Assembly (NCBI GenBank): GCA_964250265.1
Contig: CAXUFG010000001.1
Span: 1-64,000 of the forward strand
DNA from: GCA-003244245 sp964250265
GTDB taxonomy: Bacteria; Actinomycetota; Actinomycetes; Mycobacteriales; Pseudonocardiaceae
Reading direction: 5' to 3'
DNA length: 64,000 nt
How positions within the stretch are numbered: the stretch's first letter is position 1; every line of letters begins with the position of its first letter. The notes under the pieces are model-generated. The model was not told where the DNA came from and did not search any database. It saw only the letters and a list, made by a program, of their open reading frames with translations. Shown piece by piece: positions 6,927-16,016 of the stretch. The translations under genes were made by a program, and so were the position numbers.

Positions 6927-9776
6927 TTACGAGCAAGAGCAAACGAGATTGCGGTCCCCGTGGGCCTGGTCGACGCGCCGTACCGGTGGCCACACCTTGA
7001 TAGCTGTCCGGCCCATCGGATAGGCGGCGAGTTCCCGGCTGTAGGGGTGGTCCCACTTGTCGGCCAGGCAGCTCGCAGTGTGCGGCGCGCAGCGAAGCGG
7101 GTTGTCGTCGGCGGGCCACTCCCCCTCGGCGACCCGGGCGATCTCGTCCCGGATCGCGATCATGGCGTCGCAAAAACGATCCAGCTCAGCCAGGCTCTCG
7201 CTTTCGGTGGGCTCGACCATCAAGGTGCCAGCGACGGGAAACGACATGGTCGGGGCATGCAGCCCGTAGTCGGCCAGTCGCTTGGCGACGTCCTCCACGG
7301 TGACGCCGGTCGTCTTGGTGATGGACCGCAGATCCAGGATGCACTCGTGGGCCACCAACCCATTACGGCCCGCGTACAGCACCGGGAAGTGCACCCCGAG
7401 CCGACGCGCGACGTAGTTTGCGCTGGTCACCGCGGTCAGGGTGGCACGACGCAGGCCGGCCGCACCCATCATCCGGATGTATGCCCAGCTAATCGGCAGA
7501 ATCGAGGCACTGCCCCACGGCGCGGCGGCCACCGGGCCTACCACGGCATCGGGGTGGGTCTCCGGGTGCCCTGGCAGGAACGGCGCCAGGTGGGCCCGCA
7601 CCCCGATCGGTCCGACCCCTGGACCGCCGCCGCCGTGCGGGATGCAGAACGTCTTGTGCAGGTTGAGGTGGCTGACGTCGGCGCCGAAACGACCCGGGCG
7701 GGCCAGCCCAAGTAGTGCGTTGAGGTTGGCCCCGTCGACGTAGACCTGCCCACCGGCTTCATGCACCAGCTCGCACACCTGCGCCACACCCGGCTCGTAT
7801 ACCCCGTGCGTGGACGGGTAGGTGATCATGATAGCGGCCAGTTCGGCGCCGTGCTTGGCAATCTTCACCCGGAGGTCGGCGAGGTCGACGTCACCCTTGC
7901 GGTCACACCCAACGACCACGACCCGCATCCCGGCCATCACCGCGGAGGCGGCATTGGTGCCGTGCGCGCTGGACGGGATGAGGCAGACGTCGCGGGCCGC
8001 CTCACCACGGCTGCGGTGATAAGCGCGGATCGCCAGCAGGCCCGCGAATTCGCCCTGGCTGCCTGCGTTGGGCTGCATGCTGATCGCGTCGTATCCAGTC
8101 AGCGCGGCCAGCCAGCGCTCGAGGTCATTGACCACCTCGAGCAAGCCCTGCGCATCCTTGTGGGGCGCAAACGGGTGCAGCTGCGCGAACTGTGGCCAGC
8201 TGATCGGCTCCATCTCTGCGGTGGCATTGAGCTTCATCGTGCAGGAGCCCAGCGGGATCATGCTGCGGTCCAGCGCCATGTCCTTGTCGGCCAGTGCGCG
8301 CAGGTAGCGCAGCAGTGCTGTCTCGCTGCGGTATGCCGAGAAGACCGGCTGGGTGAGGAACGATGAGCTCCGCCGTAATGCAGCCGGGATGAGGTCTGGA
8401 ATTTCCCGATCGAGGACGTCCGGATCGGCCGCTGGTACGCCGAAGGCCTCCCACACCCTCCGGAGGTGTTCCCTGGTCGTGGTCTCCGCGCAGCTGATCC
8501 CGACGTGATCGGCGTCGGCCAGGCGCAGATCGATGCCGGCCGCCCGAGCAACGCTCACCACGTCGACGGCCCGGCCAGGCACCCTGGCCAGCACCGTGTC
8601 GAAGAACGCTTCGGGCGCCACCTCCACACCGCCGTCGCGCAACCCCGCGGCGAGCACCGCGGCCATCCGGTGCGCCCGGTATGCGATATTGCGCAGCCCC
8701 TCAGCTCCGTGGTAGACGGCGTACATCGAGGCCATCACGGCCAGCAGTACCTGCGCGGTGCAGATGTTGCTGGTGGCTTTCTCCCGGCGGATGTGCTGCT
8801 CGCGGGTCTGCAATGCCAGGCGCAGCGCTGGTGACCCCTCGGCGTCGCGGGACACGCCGACCAGCCGGCCGGGGAGCTGACGCGCCAAGCTGCTGCGCAC
8901 AGCCAGGTAGGCGGCATGGGGCCCGCCGAAGCCCAGCGGCACACCGAAGCGCTGGGTGGATCCGAACGCCACGTCGGCGCCGAGCTCGCCCGGCGGTACC
9001 AGCAGCGTCAACGCCAGCGGATCGGCAGCGACCGCCACCGCAGTGCCGCGCTGATGCGCCTGCTCGATCAGCCTGACATGGTCCCGTACCGCACCGGACA
9101 CGCCCGGATAGGACAGCAACACGCCGAAGAACTCGCCCTCCGGGAGGGAGCCGGACAGGTCTGTGACGTCCAGCTCGATACCTAGCGGTTCCGCGCGGGT
9201 GGCTAGCACTGCCAGCGTTTGCGGCAACGTGTCGGCGTCGACGACGAAACGCGAGGAGGACCCTCGGTCCGCCCGGTGCAGCAAAGTCATCGCCTCGGCG
9301 GCCGCGGTGGCTTCGTCAAGCAGCGAGGCATTGGCTACTGGCAGACCGGTGAGGTCGCATATCATCGTCTGGAAGTTGAGCAGTGCCTCGAGCCGCCCTT
9401 GGGAGATCTCCGGTTGGTAGGGCGTATAAGCGGTATACCAGGCCGGATTCTCCAACACAGAACGGCGGATCACCGGCGGAGTCACCGTGCCGTGGTATCC
9501 CATGCCGATCATCGGCACTCGCGGATGGCATCGCGTCGCACGCTCGCGCAGTTCGGCTAGGGCCTCTACCTCGGTGGCCGAAGCCGGTAGCTCCGGGATG
9601 GCCTCTGGATCAGCGAGGGCGGACGGCAACGCCAGCCGCGCGAGCTCTTCCAACGACTGCACGCCGATGACGTCCAGCATCCGGGCGAGTTCGGCAGGGC
9701 GCGGCCCGATGTGCCGGTCGGCGAACGGAGTGCCGTGTTCCAGTTCGGACAGTGCGGGCCGATCGGGAACGTTCAT
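6927..9776 (-). CDS. gcvP: Glycine dehydrogenase (decarboxylating), P-protein
   Basis: A 949-aa single-chain P-protein of the glycine cleavage system. It decarboxylates glycine with PLP and passes the aminomethyl group to lipoyl-GcvH. The N-terminal half has PMIGMGYHGT; the C-terminal half has the PLP-lysine motif NLHKTFCIPHGGGGPG. ATG 9776 is preferred because CCGGAGG lies 8 bases upstream; GTG 9782 is only two bases from that site. The leader resembles part of a glycine riboswitch. gcvH lies about 3 kb further along the same strand and gcvT 44 kb away, so the system is split. Confidence 0.95.
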   Translation of the reverse strand: MNVPDRPALSELEHGTPFADRHIGPRPAELARMLDVIGVQSLEELARLALPSALADPEAIPELPASATEVEALAELRERATRCHPRVPMIGMGYHGTVTPPVIRRSVLENPAWYTAYTPYQPEISQGRLEALLNFQTMICDLTGLPVANASLLDEATAAAEAMTLLHRADRGSSSRFVVDADTLPQTLAVLATRAEPLGIELDVTDLSGSLPEGEFFGVLLSYPGVSGAVRDHVRLIEQAHQRGTAVAVAADPLALTLLVPPGELGADVAFGSTQRFGVPLGFGGPHAAYLAVRSSLARQLPGRLVGVSRDAEGSPALRLALQTREQHIRREKATSNICTAQVLLAVMASMYAVYHGAEGLRNIAYRAHRMAAVLAAGLRDGGVEVAPEAFFDTVLARVPGRAVDVVSVARAAGIDLRLADADHVGISCAETTTREHLRRVWEAFGVPAADPDVLDREIPDLIPAALRRSSSFLTQPVFSAYRSETALLRYLRALADKDMALDRSMIPLGSCTMKLNATAEMEPISWPQFAQLHPFAPHKDAQGLLEVVNDLERWLAALTGYDAISMQPNAGSQGEFAGLLAIRAYHRSRGEAARDVCLIPSSAHGTNAASAVMAGMRVVVVGCDRKGDVDLADLRVKIAKHGAELAAIMITYPSTHGVYEPGVAQVCELVHEAGGQVYVDGANLNALLGLARPGRFGADVSHLNLHKTFCIPHGGGGPGVGPIGVRAHLAPFLPGHPETHPDAVVGPVAAAPWGSASILPISWAYIRMMGAAGLRRATLTAVTSANYVARRLGVHFPVLYAGRNGLVAHECILDLRSITKTTGVTVEDVAKRLADYGLHAPTMSFPVAGTLMVEPTESESLAELDRFCDAMIAIRDEIARVAEGEWPADDNPLRCAPHTASCLADKWDHPYSRELAAYPMGRTAIKVWPPVRRVDQAHGDRNLVCSCS

Positions 9777-9784
9777 CAGCACGA

Positions 9785-9855
9785 CCTCCGGACCTCGGGA
9801 AGGGCTTGCTCCTCTGGCGCCCGGGCAGCTACGGCCGAGAACTCTCCCGTGCGGG
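9785..9855 (-). promoter_or_regulatory. Truncated glycine-riboswitch-like leader of gcvP
   Basis: Read on the minus strand, the leader has the glycine-aptamer words CGGGAGAG (around 9842-9849) and GCGCCAGAGGAGCAA (9806-9820). These are the conserved 5' purine-rich strand and the J/P3 core of the known glycine aptamer. The usual third word, AATCTCTCAGGCA, is absent; instead CTTCCCGAGG (9793-9802) could pair with CGGGAG and runs directly into the ribosome binding site (9785-9791). It may be a minimal or decayed singlet riboswitch controlling translation. Glycine riboswitches ahead of gcvP/gcvB are known in actinobacteria. Confidence 0.55.
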
Positions 9856-9960
9856 ATTGGCGACTACGCAGCCAGCGTACAGGCGAAGGGAGCCCATCCC
9901 CGGGTGCCGGCATGCCGCTGTGACCGGCTACACAGCTGCATAACCAAACACCCGGGAACT

Positions 9961-10584
9961 TCAGCTGATCCGGCGGGCTCGTCGGCGCTTGGTCAGCTCG
10001 TCCTCCGGAGCTGCCTCGACGTGGCCGCCATCGGCGCGCTCCGGGGGAAAACGGCTGATTGATCCGGCGATCTCTTTCATCGCGCCACTGACGGCGATGC
10101 CGAACACTCCTTGGCCACCCTGCAGCAGGTCGACTACTTCCTCTGGAGAGGTGCATTCATAGACCGTGGTGCCATCACTGAACAGGGTGATACGAGCCAG
10201 GTCGTGCACTCCGCGACGGCGCAGGTGCTCGACAGCGACTCGGATGTTCTGCAGTGAGACCCCGGTGTCCAGTAGCCGTTTGACCACCTTGAGGACCAGG
10301 ATGTCTTTAAACGAGTACAGCCGCTGGCTACCCGATCCTGAGGCTCCTCGAATCGATGGCGCTACCAGATTGGTTCGTGCCCAATAGTCCAGCTGGCGGT
10401 AGGTGATCCCGGCGATCTGGCATGCCGCCGGACCCCGATAGCCGAGCAGATGGTCGGTGATTCCGTGCGGATCGGCCAGGACGGAGTCTGGGAACAGGGT
10501 GCCTTGCTCGACGGGCCCGTGAGCCTCGGGATACTTGAGGTCATGCGCCGGAGTGTCCGCTGCGCCGCGCGGTCCATCGACCAC
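9961..10584 (-). CDS. MerR-type transcriptional regulator, Rv1830 (ResR) type
   Basis: A 207-aa MerR-family regulator. The helix-turn-helix region starts at about residue 45 (LLGYRGPAACQIAG, ITYRQLDYWARTNLV) and ends with a basic tail KRRRARR. GTG 10584 has GGGAGG five bases upstream. Order and similarity match M. tuberculosis Rv1830, a regulator linked to growth recovery after antibiotic exposure and to cell division. No effector-binding domain is obvious beyond the dimerisation helix. It lies between gcvP and the DUF151 gene, all on the same strand. Confidence 0.82.
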   Translation of the reverse strand: MVDGPRGAADTPAHDLKYPEAHGPVEQGTLFPDSVLADPHGITDHLLGYRGPAACQIAGITYRQLDYWARTNLVAPSIRGASGSGSQRLYSFKDILVLKVVKRLLDTGVSLQNIRVAVEHLRRRGVHDLARITLFSDGTTVYECTSPEEVVDLLQGGQGVFGIAVSGAMKEIAGSISRFPPERADGGHVEAAPEDELTKRRRARRIS

Positions 10585-10805
10585 CCATGCCTCCCACGCC
10601 GTGCGCGCCGATGCCCCGTCCAGTACGTGGCCCGGCATTATCTGGCGGCCGTTCCGGGGCAAATCACACCGGCGCGACTCACTGTGATGCTCGACGGTAG
10701 GCGCCACCGGGTGGTCGGTCAATACGACGCGCGGCAGAGCCCTCACCCTCAACTTGAGATCGAGGTCCGCAGTGCCCCATCCGGTGCCCGCACCGCGGCA
10801 GTCAA

Positions 10806-11279
10806 TCAGGTATCGGCTCCGCGGAAGTCCTCCGGGGAGACGGAGTCGAGGAACTCACGGAACCGCTCCACCTCGTTCTCCTGCTCATCCGGGATGATCA
10901 AACCAGCTTCGGAGAGCACCGACTCGTCGGCATGGATGGGAACGCCGACCCGTAACGCCAGCGCAACCGAGTCGCTCGGCCGGGCAGAGACCCGTACATT
11001 GCCGTCGAAGACCAGCTCGGCGAAGAAGGTGCCTTCCTGCAGCTCGGTGATCCGGACCTGCTTCAGCTGCCCGCCCAGCGCACGGATCACGTCACGGAGC
11101 AGGTCGTGGGTCATCGGCCGAGCCGGTTGCACGCCCTGCTGTTCCAGCGCGATGGCAGTCGCCTCTCCCGAACCGATCCAGATCGGCAGGTAGCGCTCGC
11201 CCTCGGTTTCCCTTAACAGCAGGATCGGCTGGTTCGCTGGCAACTCCACCCGGACCCCGACGACACGCATCTCGCTCAT
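10806..11279 (-). CDS. Bifunctional nuclease family protein (DUF151)
   Basis: A 157-aa DUF151/BFN-domain protein corresponding to Rv1829. Recognisable features are MRVVGVRVELP at the start, LPIWIGSGEATAIALEQQG and the conserved ARPSDSVALALR. Plant homologues have bifunctional nuclease activity; the bacterial role is unsettled, although a Thermotoga structure is known. It is placed between two MerR regulators, a fixed actinobacterial arrangement, so a role with FtsR or ResR is likely but unproven. Confidence 0.85.
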   Translation of the reverse strand: MSEMRVVGVRVELPANQPILLLRETEGERYLPIWIGSGEATAIALEQQGVQPARPMTHDLLRDVIRALGGQLKQVRITELQEGTFFAELVFDGNVRVSARPSDSVALALRVGVPIHADESVLSEAGLIIPDEQENEVERFREFLDSVSPEDFRGADT

Positions 11280-11515
11280 CGCGTTGCGCCTCCCTCCCGG
11301 TGCACCCTTTGGACCGGGCGCCTCGAGGACCGTCGTGCTCAGCGGTGGATGGCCGCCAGTTGCTGCTAGCCCTGTCGCGTCTCCACCATCGCTACCCTTG
11401 AGACGCTACACGGGGCACCGTCCCGATGCCGAGTCCTGCGGCGGCCCAAATTCCTACGGTTTGCCTTCTCCTGGGCTCCTGGTGCTCGAGGCTTCTCGGT
11501 GGCCTGCCACCGGCC

Positions 11516-12268
11516 TCAGCTCCCGATGACACCACGCAAACCGATTTTGACCAGGAGGGCATGCAGTCGCAAGGACAGCATGGCCAGCTCCCGGACCACC
11601 TCATCGGCGCGGGCCCGCGCGTCAGGATCCCGTTGCCGGCTCACTGGAGTGACAATTTGCGCCAGCAGGCCCACCTCACGGTCCGCCGACGCCCGGAAGG
11701 AACGCAGGTGCCGGGGTTCTAGTCCAAAATCAGTCATCGCTTGCGTGGTCCTAGCCACCAACACCGCATCGGTGTCGTAGAAGCCGGCCGGCCCCGGCCG
11801 AACCAGGCCGAACTGCTCGAGTTGAGTCAATACGGCCCTGGTAATGCCGGCCGCCGCGAGTAGCTCCTCCTGGGTCATCCGCGCCGTATCAGCTGCATGG
11901 AGGTCTTCCGGCCCTCCCCGTTCCGTCGCCTGCGGCCAGCGCTGGGCGGTGAGCCTTGCGGACCGTTCGGCGCATCCTTGCGGTGGCTGTTCGGGTTCAC
12001 CCCGGTCTCGCGCGTCCAGATACTCTTTGATGACTCTCAGCGGGAGATAGTGATCGCGCTGGGCGGCGAGCACATAGCGCAGCCGTTCCACATCCGTTGC
12101 GGAGAATTGCCGGTATCCGGCAGCGGTGCGTTCTGGCTGGACGAGCCCTTCGGACTCCAGAAATCTGATCTTGGAAATGGTGACATCGGGGAACTCCGCC
12201 CGCAGCTGGGCGAGTACCGAGCCGATGCTCGCCCCGGTACGTTCGCCCGAGCGGCGCGGGGCCGTCAC
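11516..12268 (-). CDS. ftsR: MerR-like cell-division regulator FtsR
   Basis: A 250-aa MerR-type regulator with an N-terminal winged helix (ASIGSVLAQL, FPDVTISKIRFLESEGL) and the signature RLRYVLAAQRDHYLPL. This matches Rv1828 and Corynebacterium FtsR, an activator of ftsZ transcription. The linker at about residues 90-125 is low-complexity; a second helical dimerisation region follows. GTG 12268 overlaps the garA stop by four bases, so the two are translationally coupled. Confidence 0.85.
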   Translation of the reverse strand: MTAPRRSGERTGASIGSVLAQLRAEFPDVTISKIRFLESEGLVQPERTAAGYRQFSATDVERLRYVLAAQRDHYLPLRVIKEYLDARDRGEPEQPPQGCAERSARLTAQRWPQATERGGPEDLHAADTARMTQEELLAAAGITRAVLTQLEQFGLVRPGPAGFYDTDAVLVARTTQAMTDFGLEPRHLRSFRASADREVGLLAQIVTPVSRQRDPDARARADEVVRELAMLSLRLHALLVKIGLRGVIGS

Positions 12269-12735
12269 CGAGACCCCTGGTCAGCTCCTCGGCTCCCGGC
12301 GCGCGGACCGGCCAGGAACACAAGCCGGAACTTGCCGATCTGGACCTCGTCGCCGTTGGCCAACATCGCGGTGTCTACCGGCTCACGGTTGACATAGGTG
12401 CCGTTCAGGCTGCCCACGTCCACCACTACGAACTCGCCGCCCTCTCGGCGGAACTCGGCGTGCCGGCGGGATACCGTGACGTCATCGAGGAAGATGTCGC
12501 TGTCCGGATGCCGGCCCGCGCTCGTGGTAGGCCGATCGAGGAGGAACCGGGAACCGGCGTTAGGGCCACGCCGGACCACCAGCAATGCCGAGCCCGCCGG
12601 TAGTGCGTCGATACCGGCTATGGGAGGGGCCGGTGACTCAGCACTCTCGACCTCGGACAGGAAATCGGCCCGGAACGTCGAGGTCTGCTCCGGGCCCCGC
12701 TCTGGTGGTACGCCGGGCCCGTCGTTCGTGCTCAC
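12265..12735 (-). CDS. garA: FHA-domain regulator GarA/OdhI
   Basis: A 156-aa FHA protein. GarA/OdhI inhibits the 2-oxoglutarate dehydrogenase complex and NAD-glutamate dehydrogenase when unphosphorylated and is switched off by kinases acting on an N-terminal ETTS motif. Here the motif reads EQTSTFRADFLSE (E16-Q17-T18-S19): the PknB-type threonine is kept as T18, while the PknG-type threonine is Gln17. The FHA core is intact (SAGRHPDSDIFLDD, VSRRHAEFR, GSLNGTYVN). GTG 12735 has AGGAG nine bases upstream. It is flanked by ftsR and gcvH, as in Rv1826-Rv1828. Confidence 0.92.
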   Translation of the reverse strand: MSTNDGPGVPPERGPEQTSTFRADFLSEVESAESPAPPIAGIDALPAGSALLVVRRGPNAGSRFLLDRPTTSAGRHPDSDIFLDDVTVSRRHAEFRREGGEFVVVDVGSLNGTYVNREPVDTAMLANGDEVQIGKFRLVFLAGPRAGSRGADQGSR

Positions 12736-12828
12736 GCTGGGCTCTCCTTCGCGGGGTGGTGGCAGTTGATCGGATCACAACCTACCGTGCCACTGCGCGC
12801 GATGCGGAGGCGGAGGTAGGCGCCCGTC

Positions 12829-13212
12829 TCAGCCTTCCTCGATGAGCGCACGGTACTCCTTGGCAAGCAGCAAGGAGTCCACCGCCGACATTTCGGACAG
12901 TTTGATATCGATCATCCAGCCCTCGCCGTAGGGATCAGAATTGATCAATTCAGGGTGCTCGTCCAGGGCATCGTTGCGGGCTACCACCTCGCCTGACAGC
13001 GGCGCGAACAGGTCCGACACGCTCTTTGTGGACTCCACCTCACCGACTGGTTCCCCCACTGACAACGAGTCACCGAGCGGCGGTAACTGGACGTAGACCA
13101 CATCGCCGAGCTGCGTCTGTGCGTAGTCGGTGATTCCGACCCGCACGGTGCCGTCCGCTCCAAGACGCACCCACTCGTGCCCCGGGGTATACCGCAACTC
13201 CTCGGGAACCAC
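12829..13212 (-). CDS. gcvH: Glycine cleavage system H protein
   Basis: A 127-aa lipoyl carrier protein that shuttles the aminomethyl group between GcvP and GcvT and electrons to lipoamide dehydrogenase. The lipoylated lysine is K63 in VESTKSVSDL. The N-terminus has the conserved YTPGHEWVR. GTG 13212 has GGAGG five bases upstream. LipB and LipA, encoded near the end of the window, would supply the cofactor. It lies 12 bases downstream of the phosphatidyltransferase gene, in one unit with it and with garA-ftsR. Confidence 0.95.
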   Translation of the reverse strand: MVPEELRYTPGHEWVRLGADGTVRVGITDYAQTQLGDVVYVQLPPLGDSLSVGEPVGEVESTKSVSDLFAPLSGEVVARNDALDEHPELINSDPYGEGWMIDIKLSEMSAVDSLLLAKEYRALIEEG

Positions 13213-13224
13213 CGCGACCTCCTA

Positions 13225-13839
13225 TCATGCGCGGATCGCGCCTCCCGCAGCGCGGACCGTGAGCAGGACCTGAACGAGGTAAAGCACTCCTGACCAGACG
13301 TACAGTGCACCGCCCCACCCCATGAACGCCACCGCAAACGCGTGCGCCACTGCACCTACCCAACCGTGCACGTCGTGGGCGAGCAGCAGCAGCGGGAATG
13401 CATAAAGCAGGCAGAGAGTAGCGGCCTTGCCCAGATAGTGCACCGGCAGCGGACCATGGCCGTAATGGCGCAGCACGGGCAGCGTCGATATCAGCACCAG
13501 ATCCCGTCCCAGTAGCGCGGCGATCACCCACCACGGCAGGATGTCCCGCACACCGAAGGCGAGCAGGATGCTCACCGTGGACAGCCGGTCGACCGCCGGG
13601 TCAAGAAGCGCGCCCAGCCTGCTGGATTGGTTCAGTAAGCGGGCGAGCTTGCCGTCCAGCCAGTCTGTGAGGCCTGACAGCGCCAATACCAGCACCGCGA
13701 GCAGATCGTGGTGCGGGCCGAGCAGCAGCCACAAGAACAACGGGACGCCAGCCAGCCTGAGCAGGCTGAGCACGTTGGGCACCGTGAGCAGCCGATCGGC
13801 CGGATCCCGCACGGGACTCTCCGGCCGGCGCTCGGACAC
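13225..13839 (-). CDS. CDP-alcohol phosphatidyltransferase (PgsA2-like)
   Basis: A 204-aa integral membrane enzyme with about five or six membrane helices. The full CDP-OH-P motif is present: DWLDGKLAR followed by GALLDPAVDR, that is D-x2-D-G-x2-A-R-x8-G-x3-D-x3-D. It would transfer a phosphatidyl group from CDP-diacylglycerol to an alcohol; glycerol 3-phosphate and inositol phosphate are both possible. Position matches Rv1822 (annotated pgsA2). GTG 13839 starts it. Confidence 0.85.
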   Translation of the reverse strand: MSERRPESPVRDPADRLLTVPNVLSLLRLAGVPLFLWLLLGPHHDLLAVLVLALSGLTDWLDGKLARLLNQSSRLGALLDPAVDRLSTVSILLAFGVRDILPWWVIAALLGRDLVLISTLPVLRHYGHGPLPVHYLGKAATLCLLYAFPLLLLAHDVHGWVGAVAHAFAVAFMGWGGALYVWSGVLYLVQVLLTVRAAGGAIRA

Positions 13840-13914
13840 CCTGCATCACCTCATCGACACCGTACGGCGTGTGCTGAGTTGCGCTAGTTTCGATCTAGTT
13901 ACCGAGGGTCCGTT

Positions 13915-15108
13915 CTAGTCATCGAGGGCGCCCTCGAGCGCGCGGCCGTGCGCAAAGTACGGAGCGATCTTGTTGTCGAACATCGTCAGCGCGGAGCCGA
14001 TGGCCATATGCATATCCAGGTACTTGTAGGTGCCCAGGCGCCCACCGAACAGGATATTTCGCTGCGCCGTCTCAGCTTTCGCCAGGTCGCGGTAGCGTCC
14101 CAACTTGACCCGGTCCTCGGGAGTATTGATCGGGTAGTACGGCTCGTCTTCCTTACCAGCGGACCGCGAGAATTCTCGCACGATAACGGTCCTGTCGGTC
14201 GGGTAGTGGTCCCGCTCCGGGTGAAAATGGCGGAACTCGAGGATACGAGTGAACCCGACGTCGGCATCGGCGTAGTTCATGACCGGGGTGCCTTGAAAAT
14301 CACCGCGATCGTGCAAGACTTCCTGCTCGAAGTCTAAGGTTCGCCAGCCAAGCCAACCCTCGGAGTAGTCGAAGTATCTGTCCAACGGTCCGGTGTACAC
14401 GACCGGGGTGTGAGCCTGGAGATCGTCGCGCAGCTCGAAGTAGTCGGTGTTCAGCAGCACGTCGATGTTTGGGTGGGTAGCCATCGCCTTGAGCCATGCG
14501 GTGTAGCCGCCCACCGGGAGGCCCTCGAAGGTGTCGTTGAAATAACGGTTGTCGAAGGTGTAGCGCACCGGCAGCCGGGTGATGGTCGCGGCCGGTAGTT
14601 CGGTGGGTTCGGTCTGCCACTGTTTGGCCGAGTAGTCACGGACGAATGCCTCGTAGAGCGGTCGGCCGATGAGGGAGATTGCTTTCTCTTCGAGGTTGGT
14701 GGCGTCCTTGCCGTGGATCTCGGCGGCCTGTTCGGCGATGAGCGCGCGCGCCTGCAGGGGGGTGAAGTAGCGACCGAAGAACTGCGAGATCAGTCCCAGG
14801 CCCATCGGGAGCGGGTAGACCTGGCCACGGTGGATCGTGAACACCCGGTGCTGGTACCCGGTGAAGCGGGTGAACTGGTTCACGTAGTCCCACACCCGCT
14901 TGTTCGACGTGTGGAACAGGTGTGCGCCGTAGCGGTGCACCTCAATCCCGGTTTCTGGTTCAAGCTCGGAGTAAGCGTTGCCGCCGAGGTGATGGCGCCG
15001 TTCCACCACCAGAACCCGTTTGTTCAGCTGGGTAGCGGCACGCTCGGCCACGGTAAGGCCGAAGAAGCCGGAACCGACGACGATGAGGTCATATCGCGCG
15101 AAGCTCAC
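13915..15108 (-). CDS. glf: UDP-galactopyranose mutase
   Basis: A 397-aa flavoenzyme converting UDP-galactopyranose to UDP-galactofuranose for arabinogalactan synthesis. The FAD Rossmann motif is DLIVVGSGFFGLTVAE at residues 6-21; HLGGNAYSE and VHRYGAHLFHTSNKRVW follow, and the C-terminus has NILFGGRLGTYKYLDM. GTG 15108 (VSFARYDL) starts the fold; the in-frame sequence upstream is not protein-like and no strong ribosome binding site is seen, so a leaderless start is possible. No galactosyltransferase gene lies beside it. Confidence 0.93.
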   Translation of the reverse strand: MSFARYDLIVVGSGFFGLTVAERAATQLNKRVLVVERRHHLGGNAYSELEPETGIEVHRYGAHLFHTSNKRVWDYVNQFTRFTGYQHRVFTIHRGQVYPLPMGLGLISQFFGRYFTPLQARALIAEQAAEIHGKDATNLEEKAISLIGRPLYEAFVRDYSAKQWQTEPTELPAATITRLPVRYTFDNRYFNDTFEGLPVGGYTAWLKAMATHPNIDVLLNTDYFELRDDLQAHTPVVYTGPLDRYFDYSEGWLGWRTLDFEQEVLHDRGDFQGTPVMNYADADVGFTRILEFRHFHPERDHYPTDRTVIVREFSRSAGKEDEPYYPINTPEDRVKLGRYRDLAKAETAQRNILFGGRLGTYKYLDMHMAIGSALTMFDNKIAPYFAHGRALEGALDD

Positions 15109-15142
15109 GTCGCCGGAGGGTAGCCGTGGCGGGTGACTGGCC

Positions 15143-15922
15143 TCAGAACCGGGTGTGCGCGAGCCAGTGGTCCAGAACGCTCGCGTCGCCGAGCACCGTG
15201 ACCGGTGACTCGTCCGGTGCGACACGACGCATCATGACCAGCAACAGGTCCACCACCGCGCCCCGAACCGCGACATCGCCCTTGGCGTGGCCAGGCTCCC
15301 AGACCGGACCCGACGGGGTCCGGCGCACGATCCACTCCCCGGCCTCGCCCAGCCCCGGGTCGGTGGAGTGCAGATGCAGGATCTGGCCCTCACCGCGCAG
15401 CTCGGCGAGCTCAGGCCGATACTCGAGTGCCTGCGGCAAGCCGAGCAGGCTCAACCACTCGGAGATCGCATCGGCGGCCAGATCGGCCTCCAATGCGAAC
15501 TCGCGACCTAGCGCCAGCTCGGCGTCGGCGCGGTGCAACGCAGTCTCGTGAGCCATCCGGCGAGCCCAGAACCCGGCGCTCTGGTCGTCGGCCCAGCTCC
15601 AGATGAGGGTCTGCGGACCCACCGACCGGATCGCCTCAGCCAGCTCACCAGCACCATCCACCAACCAGGTGGGCAACCCGCCTGCGTCGTCGGGGGCGAG
15701 CACGCTGAGCGTGTCGAGATCGGGCGCAGTGGTGAGGCGTCGAGTGACGATCGCGGTTACCCGCCGATGGGCCAGGCCCACGTGCTCGACGAGCTGCCGC
15801 AACGTCCATTCGGGGCAGCTCGGCACCCGCAGCGCCAGATCTGCACCGGCCAGCGCCTCAGCTAGTAGCGCGGACTGTGCCGTCAATGCCTCAAGGTACC
15901 GATCGTCGCGCAGCGGTGCCAT
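15143..15922 (-). CDS. Mycothiol-dependent maleylpyruvate isomerase family protein
   Basis: A 259-aa DinB-like protein of the mycothiol-dependent maleylpyruvate isomerase family. The N-terminal four-helix domain has VPSCPEWTLRQLVEHVGLAH (metal-site His) and ARRMAHETALHRADAEL (second His pair). The C-terminal SCP2-like half follows. The exact substrate is unknown; many members act in mycothiol-linked detoxification. ATG 15922 has GGGAGG ahead of it. It is divergent from the methyltransferase gene. Confidence 0.82.
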   Translation of the reverse strand: MAPLRDDRYLEALTAQSALLAEALAGADLALRVPSCPEWTLRQLVEHVGLAHRRVTAIVTRRLTTAPDLDTLSVLAPDDAGGLPTWLVDGAGELAEAIRSVGPQTLIWSWADDQSAGFWARRMAHETALHRADAELALGREFALEADLAADAISEWLSLLGLPQALEYRPELAELRGEGQILHLHSTDPGLGEAGEWIVRRTPSGPVWEPGHAKGDVAVRGAVVDLLLVMMRRVAPDESPVTVLGDASVLDHWLAHTRF

Positions 15923-16016
15923 CAGATGCCCTCCCGTGGTCCGATTCGACTTGCAACTTAAGGCACCTGCAAGGTTGATAGTGCGGCGGCGCACCGGGTG
16001 GTGTGCACTGTGACCC

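Noticed and set aside
9776..9782. GTG 9782 as the gcvP start
   Set aside because: The ribosome binding site is only two bases from it, whereas ATG 9776 has eight-base spacing.
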